NCBI GenBank assembly: GCA_029541985.1 | Contig: CP095414.1 | Span: forward strand, 2,824,351 to 2,888,350 | From: Bacteroidales bacterium F22 | Lineage (GTDB): Bacteria; Bacteroidota; Bacteroidia; Bacteroidales; Bacteroidaceae | DNA length: 64,000 nucleotides | Direction: 5' to 3' | Shown: one piece after another, positions 25,462 to 33,841 of the stretch | Numbering within the stretch: position 1 is the stretch's first letter | How the letters are laid out: each line of letters begins with the position of its first letter | Notes under the pieces: generated by a model | The model's database searches: none | The model's input: only the letters and a program-made list of their open reading frames with translations | Told to the model about the DNA's origin: nothing | Position numbers and translations under genes: made by a program

Positions 25462-26912
25462 TGAATGTTCTTAAACGACTCTTTGATATTGACTTAGATG
25501 TAGATTTATATATCAAATCTGCAGAATTTGTTATGCCTAATCATCTAGTAAAAGTCGTAAATAAGGATAGTGCTATAATAGAAAATATTCGATTAAAATA
25601 TGAAAATCGATCTCCTTATAAACCTGCAAAGACAAATATAGATGCACTAAAGAAGAAATTTTCTATATATGATAGCCAAGGAGGGGATGGCAATATCTTT
25701 AACTTTTCCACGGTGAGTTTTACATTACTGGAATTAAAAAAGATTTGTTATTATGTTAAAGATTTTATTCATTCTAATGATGACTATCTTAAATTGATTC
25801 ATTTGTTAGATAGTAGATGGGAAGAGCTTGGTATAAAGGAAAAAAGATTTCTTAGGGGATTAATTTTTTATCTCTTATCTAATTGGAAAACATTAGAATA
25901 CAATGTAGATAGTCAATCCTTTCATGAATTTATCTTGGATAAAATTATTCGATATAAAGGTGAAGCAAGAAATATTCTTAAGATACAACCTTTTGTCGAA
26001 TATCTTAATGATGGAGGTCCCGTAAAATTTGGTGCTTATTTGAAGTCTAACAAATTGTCCATTTTAGATGCTCCTCAATTGCTAGGGCTTAGTAAAGTAT
26101 CTATCCATTATTCGTATTTTTCCAAAGTAATTGAAACTTTTTACCATAAAGCTAAAGTTATTGATGACACCTTAGAAAAGGTGTTATTATCACATAATTC
26201 TTTTGCAACAAATAAGCGAGTGCTTGCTAGATTCATTATCGAAATTTATAAAGATGGTGATGTCGCTCAGCAAAATAAAGTAAAACCATTAGCACTTAAA
26301 TTGGTCGGAAATCCCTCTAGTACGGCAGCTGTAGGGAAAGCTTGGAGTTCAAAGGGATTCGAACAAGAAATAGCACAAACAATTGACAAAGCTAGAAAGA
26401 TATTAAATCACTGGCTTATGGAAGAGTGTATAAGCATTTTTTTCGATAGGGTTATTATTGATCCAGATCGAAAAAATTACTGGCTTAAGTATGTTGATGA
26501 AATTGATGAAGTTCTAATAGTCGGGTCTAAGTTAAATAAGAATAAGCTTGCAGATTATTCATCTTTAACAGAAGAGATATTAGCGTTTTATTTTAAATTG
26601 ACCACTAGAGAATATGGGGCTAAAACGTGTGCTATCGCGATAACAATAGGGGAGTATCTCTTTGTCGAGTTTTCTGATATTGGGGCCCTTTATGTGTACC
26701 ATAATAATGATAGTATCAAGAATATGCTACAGGCGGATGTAAAATTAGAGAAGGCTTCTGATTTGAAAATAACATCGTATAATAAATTAATCGACCAAAT
26801 CAATGACATGTATAATTTATATGATGAAGGTAGAATGGTTCATGTTGGTCATTGGGAAAAGAGATTAGATTTGTGGTTTAAAAATATAATGAAAATAGAT
26901 GTTAATAAATAG
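25461..26912 (+). CDS. zorC: ZorC, EH-signature protein of type I Zorya
   Basis: A 483-residue soluble protein. The segment RKNYWLKYVDEIDEVLIVGS (about residue 337 onward) is like the EH-signature core of ZorC proteins. ZorC binds DNA and works with ZorD after motor activation (established for type I Zorya). No enzyme motif is visible, as expected. The start codon overlaps the zorB stop by one base and its 3' end overlaps zorD by 14 nt, so the four proteins are made together. Confidence 0.9.
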   Translation: MNVLKRLFDIDLDVDLYIKSAEFVMPNHLVKVVNKDSAIIENIRLKYENRSPYKPAKTNIDALKKKFSIYDSQGGDGNIFNFSTVSFTLLELKKICYYVKDFIHSNDDYLKLIHLLDSRWEELGIKEKRFLRGLIFYLLSNWKTLEYNVDSQSFHEFILDKIIRYKGEARNILKIQPFVEYLNDGGPVKFGAYLKSNKLSILDAPQLLGLSKVSIHYSYFSKVIETFYHKAKVIDDTLEKVLLSHNSFATNKRVLARFIIEIYKDGDVAQQNKVKPLALKLVGNPSSTAAVGKAWSSKGFEQEIAQTIDKARKILNHWLMEECISIFFDRVIIDPDRKNYWLKYVDEIDEVLIVGSKLNKNKLADYSSLTEEILAFYFKLTTREYGAKTCAIAITIGEYLFVEFSDIGALYVYHNNDSIKNMLQADVKLEKASDLKITSYNKLIDQINDMYNLYDEGRMVHVGHWEKRLDLWFKNIMKIDVNK

Positions 26913-29900
26913 AATAGAGAAAGAGGAATTTATTTTTTCAATCTTCAATGAGGGAAAGAAGGTAATTATTCAGTCTTGGGTTGAATCGGGGTATGCTGCT
27001 TATTACGAGCCGTTGCAAGAGCTTGTCGATAACGGATATGGAACCATTCAAGGTGATGAATATCACATCCCTTTCCTTTCAATTTACGAATTAGATACTA
27101 TCGAAAGAGAGATTCTAGAGTTACCATCTACATATCCATTTGAACTTTATATCCAATCTAGTGGATTAATAACTAAAGCAAATTTTCAATATACTTATTC
27201 TTTTTGCTCATTTGCTCCTAACGGGGATCGTTATAAATATTCTTTAAATGGTCCTGTAATTTCGTTGGACCTCTCTATCAAATCGTTACCTCTTCAGGAT
27301 TATCTACTGACGAGGGATCAATATTGTCTGATTGCTGCGATTGATGAATTCAATCAGATTGAAGAAAAGACGAAACATGGTAATTTGATCAAATTCACTG
27401 AAATAAAAGAACTCAGTGAAGAGGCTGCTACTGTACTTGATAGTACTCTTGCGAAGAAAAATGTTATTCTTCCAGCACACATCAAAATAGGATTTGAATA
27501 CAAGGATGGTCAATTAGAAGTCATTCCAACTATATCTTCAGAAGATGGTGAAAAGTTTACTCATTCATTCGATGCTTATAAGCAAGTGCAGAAAGTTTAT
27601 CCAATCCGTTCTAAAAGTAGAGGTAAAACGCATGTGTTGCTTAACGAGGAACAGCAAGAAGTTCTTAAAAAAATAAAGGAAAAATATCGTATAGTTTCGG
27701 ATCCCAAAGTAATAGAGAAAATAGTTGATTCTCCTGAATCAGTCTTTGGTACTGAATGTGTTGATTTCTCTGACTTGTATAGTGACCGAGTCATTACTAT
27801 CGGTTTGTATAAACCTAAAGTTTATCCTTTCATTAGTCCTTATAAATCTCAATGGATACCTGGTTTTAGTGTCGAAGATAAGAAAAATGGAACTTCTAAT
27901 ATTGCTATAAAAGATTATCAGGAACTATCTTCGCTTAAAGAAGCAATAGATACGTCTAAGGCTTCTAATGCAAAGACTGTAGAATACAAAGGTGTGCAGA
28001 TACCAGTTGATAGAGCTGAACAGATAGAAATAGATGCTAAGAATCAGTTAGATAAGAATGAACCTGTTACTGAATTTGGACCAAACTCGCTAGAGGGAAA
28101 GAAGAAGTCTACTAAAGTCCTAATCATTAAAGAAAATACAGATGATTTGGACTATTCTGCTATGGGGAAGACCTATGAACTTCCTGAAAAATTGAAGCTG
28201 CTTGATGATAAATATTTAGAAAAGGATATCACACTAAAAAATCATCAAGAACAAGGAGTTGCTTGGTTGCAAAATCTTCTTACATCACATCAGAAAGGTT
28301 GTCTTTTGGCTGATGATATGGGATTAGGAAAGACTCTACAGCTTCTTTATTTGATTGATTGGCATTTTCGAAACTATCGTGATAATCAGAATCCTTATCT
28401 GGTCGTAGCTCCTGTGTCTTTATTGGAGAATTGGGAACGGGAATACAAACGATTTTTCGTTTCACCTCGTTTACCTATACTAACTATTTCTTCTGCTCCC
28501 CAAAATCAAGATAAATCATTTGTGGATAATTTATCTGCTAAACAAATCGTTTTGGTTAGTTACGAGACAATGAGACGGGCACAATTGAATTTTGGTGCTG
28601 TTAACTTTGCTATTGTTGTGCTAGATGAAGCTCAAAAGATTAAAACTCCTAGTACGCTTGTTACAAATGCTGCTAAAGCATTAAAGTGTGATTTTAGAGT
28701 AGCTATGACTGGTACACCGATTGAAAATACATTTATGGATTTATGGTGTATTATTGACTTTTCTATACCAGGTCTATTGGGAAATGCTAAACAGTTTGCT
28801 AAAAACTTTTCTTACCCGTTAAAAAAAAGGGAGACAGATGTGCAAGCGATAGGAAATAAAATCCGTGATGAGGTAGGAGGCTATTTCCTTCGTAGATTAA
28901 AAGTGGATATAGCTGATGAATTACCAAAAAAAGAAACAGTATATATTAAAGTTCAAATGCCTGAACTTCAGTTGATACGATATAGGGCTGCTATGGATCG
29001 CCCTATCGATAAAACTAAATTTGGCAAAGATAATATGCTTTTTCGAATCATGCAGATTCGTAAGTTATCAGACCATCCTTTCTTGGAGAATGATGATATA
29101 TCGGCTTATTCAGAAGAACAGATAATCACGAGTTCAGCCAAGATGATAGCTACATTTCAAATTCTTGATTCCATCAAGAGCAAACAAGAAAAAGTCATTA
29201 TCTTTTCAATAAGTAAAAGTATGCAACGGATGCTTCAACATACCGTATATTATAAATATGGAATTAATCCTCGTATTGTAAATGGGGATACTTCTACAAA
29301 GAGTGGTCATGGAAACAATTTATCTAGACAACAAACGATAGATGCTTTTCAAGAAACTGAGGGTTTCAATGTTATAATTATGTCTCCTCTTGCTGCTGGT
29401 ATGGGATTGAATGTAGTAGGGGCGAACCATGTTATTCATTATTCTCGCCATTGGAATCCTGCTAAAGAGATGCAAGCTACTGACCGAGTATACCGTATAG
29501 GCCAAACTAAGGACGTGAAAATCTACTATCCGATGGCGATCTCTGCTGATTTTGACACTTTTGATGTGGTTCTTGAAGAACTTCTGAATAGGAAAATGAA
29601 TTTGTCTACTTCAGCCTTATATCCTTCTGAGATGCTAGAAGTTGACAAGGAAGACCTTTTTACTACTATATTTGGTAAACAATCCGAACAGATGAAACGT
29701 CCGCTTACTATGGAAGACGTTCATAGGATGGACGAATTTCTGTTTGAGGCTTTCGTTGGAGCAGTTTACGAGAAGAAAGGTTTTGAAATTTATTTGACCA
29801 AGCGTTCTGGTGATAAAGGAATTGATGTCATGGTTAGGGGAGATGATATCGTTTACGTTATACAATGTAAGCATAGCAAGAACAATGTTGGTGGTCCATG

Positions 29901-30132
29901 TGTAGGTGAAGTCGTCTCAGGGTCTAAGTATTATCAAGTAAAATATAATGAGGAGAAACTCTCTTATAAAAGTGTTGTAGTTACTAATTCTAAATATACT
30001 GCTCAAGCCATAGAGATGGCAGAAGCTAATGAAGTGCAAATGCTTGAGGGGTCTTTTTTAGAAGAGGCTGTTCAATCTTATAATATCTTTTGGGAAGATG
30101 TGTATCGATTGGAAGAAAATCGATTAAAATAA
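26899..30132 (+). CDS. zorD: ZorD, SNF2-type helicase with C-terminal Mrr-like nuclease domain
   Basis: A 1077-residue effector. A long N-terminal region (1-440) precedes a SNF2 motor: motif I ADDMGLGKT (about 468-476), DEAQ box (about 574-577), motif III AMTGTPIENT and motif VI ATDRVYRIGQT. The C-terminal 130 residues are an Mrr-type restriction domain with GDKGIDVMV (about 972-980) and IQCKH (about 988-992). Such a C-terminal nuclease is typical of type I ZorD, which degrades invading DNA once the motor is triggered. The end lies only 18 nt before the dyad array of seam 10. Confidence 0.95.
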   Translation: MLINRIEKEEFIFSIFNEGKKVIIQSWVESGYAAYYEPLQELVDNGYGTIQGDEYHIPFLSIYELDTIEREILELPSTYPFELYIQSSGLITKANFQYTYSFCSFAPNGDRYKYSLNGPVISLDLSIKSLPLQDYLLTRDQYCLIAAIDEFNQIEEKTKHGNLIKFTEIKELSEEAATVLDSTLAKKNVILPAHIKIGFEYKDGQLEVIPTISSEDGEKFTHSFDAYKQVQKVYPIRSKSRGKTHVLLNEEQQEVLKKIKEKYRIVSDPKVIEKIVDSPESVFGTECVDFSDLYSDRVITIGLYKPKVYPFISPYKSQWIPGFSVEDKKNGTSNIAIKDYQELSSLKEAIDTSKASNAKTVEYKGVQIPVDRAEQIEIDAKNQLDKNEPVTEFGPNSLEGKKKSTKVLIIKENTDDLDYSAMGKTYELPEKLKLLDDKYLEKDITLKNHQEQGVAWLQNLLTSHQKGCLLADDMGLGKTLQLLYLIDWHFRNYRDNQNPYLVVAPVSLLENWEREYKRFFVSPRLPILTISSAPQNQDKSFVDNLSAKQIVLVSYETMRRAQLNFGAVNFAIVVLDEAQKIKTPSTLVTNAAKALKCDFRVAMTGTPIENTFMDLWCIIDFSIPGLLGNAKQFAKNFSYPLKKRETDVQAIGNKIRDEVGGYFLRRLKVDIADELPKKETVYIKVQMPELQLIRYRAAMDRPIDKTKFGKDNMLFRIMQIRKLSDHPFLENDDISAYSEEQIITSSAKMIATFQILDSIKSKQEKVIIFSISKSMQRMLQHTVYYKYGINPRIVNGDTSTKSGHGNNLSRQQTIDAFQETEGFNVIIMSPLAAGMGLNVVGANHVIHYSRHWNPAKEMQATDRVYRIGQTKDVKIYYPMAISADFDTFDVVLEELLNRKMNLSTSALYPSEMLEVDKEDLFTTIFGKQSEQMKRPLTMEDVHRMDEFLFEAFVGAVYEKKGFEIYLTKRSGDKGIDVMVRGDDIVYVIQCKHSKNNVGGPCVGEVVSGSKYYQVKYNEEKLSYKSVVVTNSKYTAQAIEMAEANEVQMLEGSFLEEAVQSYNIFWEDVYRLEENRLK

Positions 30133-30149
30133 TATATTTGTTCTTCCTA

Positions 30150-30540
30150 AATCAACCATAATCAGTTGATTCTTAATAATCAATCAAAACTGGTTGATTT
30201 GTCGTTCTCTTTTAGTATATTTACTAAAAGAATCAACTTAAAATAGAACCTCATGAAGTTAAAAGGAGTGATTACGGGAGATATCATCAGTTCTACTACG
30301 ATTAAACCGGAGTGGCGGCAACGCCTCTTGAATAGTATGGAACGGCTCGTCGCAGAATTTAATCAGTTTTGTCCTGTCAAGATTGAGTTTTTCCGTGGGA
30401 TTGGTTATTTGGAGCGTGTGCTGATCTTGACTTATTATAAAATAAAGCTTATATTTGTATGTATAATTTTAGACAAATTTCAGTATGACTACTGTTTTAA
30501 CCTTATACATGCACCCATGTATTAATACTAATACGAAGAT
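30150..30540 (+). pseudogene. seam 10: second copy of the four-way chimera
   Basis: Dyads at 30150-30171 and 30178-30199 (28 bp apart), satD upstream region with the -7 box mutated to TATATTTA, satD 5' part from ATG 30253 to about 30399, internal DUF3307 piece to about 30430, R2 (30438-30523) and the barrel-gene tail (30525-30540). The order and joints are the same as seam 7, so the chimera formed once and was then duplicated. Confidence 0.8.
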
Positions 30541-30830
30541 TATCTATCTTTCAAGAATAGGGATACAAAAGGGAAAATTAGAATCATAAATCCAATCATC
30601 ATATAGAAGCAATAAAGTGCACGTTGTGATAAATCAAAGACGTGAATTTCCAGAAATAATGCTCCACTTAGAAAAATGATAGTAAAAAAAACAATTATCC
30701 CTAGTAGAGCTGATATCCTGAGCATGTTTCTGGCTTGTCTATTGTGTAATTTAATTGAAGCATGAATCTTTTCACTCCTCATGAATATAAATAACCTAAT
30801 AGCATCATATACGAATGTTGAAATAAATAC
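30178..30830. repeat. direct repeat DR1 (right copy)
   Basis: Near-identical to 20618-21269. The two stop matching abruptly after AAATAAATAC (21269 and 30830). Confidence 0.8.
30540..30830 (-). pseudogene. truncated duplicate of the 139-residue membrane gene
   Basis: Residues from about 43 to the C terminus of the protein at 20979-21398 are kept with one or two changes, but the first 40 or so codons, including the first membrane helix, are replaced by unrelated sequence. An internal ATG at 30782 leaves an 80-residue frame that would contain only the last two helices. It is most simply a broken duplicate. Confidence 0.75.
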
Positions 30831-30840
30831 AATTGCTCTA

Positions 30841-30960
30841 TAAGCAACTTATATCCTTATTTACTGCGTATAAATTCATAATAGTTTGTATTTATATTGT
30901 TTATGAAGATAGAGTTCATAGTCAGAGCATATCTTTGTATCACATTAAAAATAAAGAAAT
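30841..30960 (+). pseudogene. scar of a deleted WYL gene copy and leader of the WG gene
   Basis: Bases 30841-30867 match an internal part of the WYL gene (around 32345, encoding INLYPYLL). They jump directly to that gene's 3' flank (30871 matches 32851). A second WYL copy therefore once stood here and was removed by an internal deletion. Confidence 0.7.
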
Positions 30961-31471
30961 ATGGAAAATCGTTGTGAGTACAAAGATGGTAAAATGACCG
31001 TTATTCAGCGTATGGATTACAGATGGGGTGTTATAAGCGATAACGGTGAAGAAATAGTTCCTTTTGGTAAATACTCTTGGATTGGTAGATTTGATAAAGG
31101 ACTTGCACGAGTGCTTACATATAGTAAATCCAATGATCATACAGCAGGTGACAAGATGTGGGGAATTATTAATGAACAAGGAGAGGAGGTACTACCTCTT
31201 GAATATCAGACGATCTGGAATTTCTATAAAAAAAATCGTTTGTCTACCAAAATAATAAAAGATGGTCATGAATCTGAACTAAACCTACATGATCTTAATC
31301 CATCAATTGCTCGACCGGAAACACGCACTTCTTTTTCAACTACAAACAGGTATAGACGGATCTACAGTGAATATGCTGGGTCGTATGCTCAAGATGTAAT
31401 GGGATATAGTGATGATGTGATAAATGACGCATTTGAAGGAGATCCTGATGCTTATTGGAATATAGATTAAG
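30871..31471. repeat. direct repeat DR2 (left copy)
   Basis: About 600 bp, near-identical to 32851-33452 in the same orientation. It contains the intact WG-repeat gene. The copies flank the DUF6140-like pseudogene and the WYL gene. Confidence 0.9.
30961..31470 (+). CDS. WG-repeat protein
   Basis: A 169-residue protein with two WG (KWG/Leptospira-type) beta repeats: RWGVISDNGEEIVPFGKYSW (residues 21-40) and MWGIINEQGEEVLPLEYQTI (about 67-86). A low-complexity linker follows, then a conserved C-terminal tail (residues 140-169) ending DAFEGDPDAYWNID. WG repeats are binding modules of unknown target. From memory, proteins of this layout are common in Bacteroidetes. Two near-identical copies bracket a WYL regulator. 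This upstream copy is the intact one. Confidence 0.75.
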   Translation: MENRCEYKDGKMTVIQRMDYRWGVISDNGEEIVPFGKYSWIGRFDKGLARVLTYSKSNDHTAGDKMWGIINEQGEEVLPLEYQTIWNFYKKNRLSTKIIKDGHESELNLHDLNPSIARPETRTSFSTTNRYRRIYSEYAGSYAQDVMGYSDDVINDAFEGDPDAYWNID

Positions 31472-31604
31472 CAAACAGGTCTATTTATAATTCATTGAAA
31501 AATAGGTTGTTTTGTCTATAAAATTGTATAAAACGACTATATTTACAATCGTTTCAGTAACGGTATAACTTGTTACTAAAACGATAATTTAAAACTAAAC
31601 TTTT

Positions 31605-31770
31605 ATGGCACTATTTAAGGTTACAGTTATTTAGCATGTTGCTATAGGTAGAAATCTGATTGAACCAGGTATGAGTGTGGAGATGACAAACATGCTATTC
31701 ATCCTATTTATATGAAGATAGAGAAACTGTAAAGACAAAGTTGTGTAAACAAGGGGAGTAGTAAGAAATA
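31605..31770 (+). pseudogene. decayed small gene resembling the DUF6140 family
   Basis: The frame from ATG 31605 reads MALFKVTVI then a stop, and resumes with GRNLIEPGMSVEM before further stops. This MALFxVTV...LExGMSVEx pattern matches, from memory, a family of about 70-residue Bacteroidetes proteins (DUF6140). Stops and frame breaks mark it as dead. It fills most of the 315-base gap before the WYL gene. Confidence 0.5.
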
Positions 31771-31785
31771 TAAGATTAAAGAGCA

Positions 31786-32853
31786 ATGCCAGTAAATAAA
31801 AATGCAATGACTAGGTTGAAGATACTCGATGAACTTTTAAGTAATCGATATCATAACTATTCTCTAGATGACTTAACAGAAGAAGTAAATAATGGACTAT
31901 GTGAGATTGATATTGATCCTATTAGTCGTCGATGCATCGAATATGATCTAAAATATCTTGAATCTGAAGGTCCATTTCTGGCTGAGATAGAACGTTATAG
32001 TGTACCTTGGTACGATAAAGAGAAGCAAAAATCTTGTAATAAAAGATGTCTTAGATATGCAGAAGCATCATTTTCTATCTTTAAAAAAGAGATGACTGAT
32101 GATGAGTCGTATCTATTGTCTGAAGCCTTGTCTTTATTAGGACAATTTGATGGATTACCAAATTTGGCGGGACTAGAAGGATTACACCATAAATTGAAAG
32201 TTAAACAAGAACGTCAAATTATTTCTTTTACAAAAAATCCTCTTGAATACTCCACATTATTAGGGGAACTATTCACTACCATATCACAACATCAAGTGAT
32301 TGAACTTCATTACCACACGTTTGCTAGAAAGGAGGAGAAATTAATAATCAACTTATATCCTTACTTACTGAAAGAATATAATCGTCGTTGGTTTTTATTT
32401 GCTGCATTAGAAGAAAATGGTAAAATACTTTGCTTTGGATTAGATCGGATTGATAAAGTCATTCCAAAACCGTCACATAAATATATTGAATATGATGGAA
32501 ATATTAATGAACGATTTGATGATATCATTGGCGTTACGCTGTATTTAGATAAACCTATAGAGCATATTTTGTTCTGGGTTAGCGACTCAGTAAAGGACTA
32601 TGTGGAAACAAAACCACTGCATGATTCTCAAAAGTGTTACCGAAGTAATAAAGGTCTTTATTTTAAAAATAAGTATCCAAAGCTTAGTGAGGGAGCTTAT
32701 TTCTCTATAGATTGTATTGATAACTATGAACTAATCCGGGATTTATGCTCATTTGGTAGCGATTTGGTTGTTCTTTCTCCTATTAATATACAAAACGAAG
32801 TCTATGAACGAATTTCCAAAATGACTGAACTGTATCACAAATTAAGAGATTAA
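31786..32853 (+). CDS. WYL-domain transcriptional regulator
   Basis: A 355-residue YafY/WYL regulator. An N-terminal winged-helix region (residues 8-60, KILDELLSNRYHNYSLDDL) is followed by a WYL domain (about 165-245) with VIELHYHTFARKEEKLIIN and LYPYLLKEYNRRWFLFAALE, then a C-terminal WCX-like part. Such proteins sense nucleic acid or nucleotide ligands and often control defence operons (CapW and BrxR are examples). It lies one gene upstream of the reverse-transcriptase operon, so control of that operon is possible but not shown. It is bracketed by 600-bp direct repeats. Confidence 0.85.
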   Translation: MPVNKNAMTRLKILDELLSNRYHNYSLDDLTEEVNNGLCEIDIDPISRRCIEYDLKYLESEGPFLAEIERYSVPWYDKEKQKSCNKRCLRYAEASFSIFKKEMTDDESYLLSEALSLLGQFDGLPNLAGLEGLHHKLKVKQERQIISFTKNPLEYSTLLGELFTTISQHQVIELHYHTFARKEEKLIINLYPYLLKEYNRRWFLFAALEENGKILCFGLDRIDKVIPKPSHKYIEYDGNINERFDDIIGVTLYLDKPIEHILFWVSDSVKDYVETKPLHDSQKCYRSNKGLYFKNKYPKLSEGAYFSIDCIDNYELIRDLCSFGSDLVVLSPINIQNEVYERISKMTELYHKLRD

Positions 32854-33452
32854 ATTCATAATAGTTTGTATTTATATTGTTTATGAAGATAGAGTTCATA
32901 GTCAGAGCATATCTTTGTATCACATTAAAAATAAAGAAACATGGAAAATCGTTGTGAGTACAAAGATGGTAAAATGACCGTTATTCAGCGTATGGATTAC
33001 AGATGGGGTGTTATAAGCGATAACGGTGAAGAAATAGTTCCTTTTGGTAAATACTCTTGGATTGGTAGATTTGATAAAGGACTTGCACGAGTGCTTACAT
33101 ATAGTAAATCTAATGATCATACAGCAGGTGACAAGATGTGGGGAATTATTAATGAACAAGGAGAGGAGGTACTACCTCTTGAATATCAGACGATCTGGAA
33201 TTTCTATAAAAAAAAATCGTTTGTCTACCAAAATAATAAAAGATGGTCATGAATCTGAACTAAACCTACATGAGCTTAATCCATCAATTGCTCGACCGGA
33301 AACACGCACTTCTTTTTCAACTACAAACAGGTATAGACGGATCTACAGTGAATATGCTGGGTCGTATGCTCAAGATATAATGGGATATAGTGATGATGTG
33401 ATAAATGACGCATTTGAAGGTGATCCTGATGCTTATTGGAATATGGATTAAG
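32851..33452. repeat. direct repeat DR2 (right copy)
   Basis: Matches 30871-31471. One base longer because an 8-A run has become 9 A. Confidence 0.9.
32941..33451 (+). pseudogene. WG-repeat gene, second copy, frameshifted
   Basis: Nearly identical to the WG gene at 30961, but the A tract after TTTCTAT is 9 A instead of 8. The frame shifts after about residue 91 and the protein ends at 33252 (103 residues). The two WG repeats are kept, but the conserved C-terminal tail is lost. The rest of the tail is still present in another frame to 33451. Slippage at the tract could restore the frame, so phase variation is possible. Confidence 0.85.
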
Positions 33453-33523
33453 CAAATAGATATAAAAAAGCATTGTTACGACGATTAGTTTTTTATATGA
33501 TTTTCGAATTCGATATATATATG

Positions 33524-33531
33524 TAACTTTG
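33524..33531 (+). promoter_or_regulatory. -7 box for the reverse-transcriptase operon
   Basis: TAACTTTG, a perfect TAnnTTTG. Transcription would start at about 33537, some 305 nt upstream of the RT gene, which leaves room for a structured leader RNA. Confidence 0.6.
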
Positions 33532-33536
33532 CATAC

Positions 33537-33841
33537 AGAAAGAATTAAACAAGCGATCTTTAACATTTTGGTGATGGAATTACATTTTGAATATGTCCAG
33601 CGTGGTGAAAGCCCTGCTTCATAAGGAGTAGATTCGCGGGATTTCTCTTTGACGTATGTCATTGAGATAACAATGTTATTTTGTTAACGTTTTACTTATA
33701 TATTCAATAAAAGATATATATATAATATAGAATTTAGATATAATATATAGAATTTAGAATATAGATTTTTACATAAAGAAAAGACGTTCCATTATCAAGA
33801 GTGTTAGAGGTTGCTTTCTTTTTATAATAGAAAAAATAGGA
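33537..33841 (+). ncRNA. candidate retron-type noncoding RNA (msr-msd) and leader
   Basis: This 305-nt leader has no ORF. Segment 33561-33579 (TAACATTTTGGTGATGGAA) can pair with 33787-33806 (TTCCAT...CA...TGTTA) through about 13 base pairs with small internal loops, as expected for the a1/a2 closing stem of a retron RNA. Inside lies a hairpin CTGCTTC-ATAA-GGAGTAG (33614-33631) nested in a second stem (GAAAGCC with GGGATTTC). A strongly AT-rich stretch with repeated TATAGAATTTAGA follows. Two boxA-like motifs, GATCTTTAAC (33555) and TCTCTTTGAC (33644), are also present. The fold is hand-derived; boundaries are uncertain. Confidence 0.45.

Noticed and set aside
33044..33451. 135-codon frame overlapping the second WG gene
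   Set aside because: It is the shifted continuation of the WG gene after the A9 tract, with an out-of-frame front end. Annotated instead as a frameshifted pseudogene.
33601..33660. Possible tRNA-like fold in the RT leader
   Set aside because: The hairpins do not give a cloverleaf and no T-loop consensus is present. I see no tRNA or rRNA in the window.
33715..33770. AT-rich direct repeats (TATAGAATTTAGA) considered as a CRISPR-like array
   Set aside because: Units are short and contiguous, with no unique spacers of constant length. No cas genes are present.
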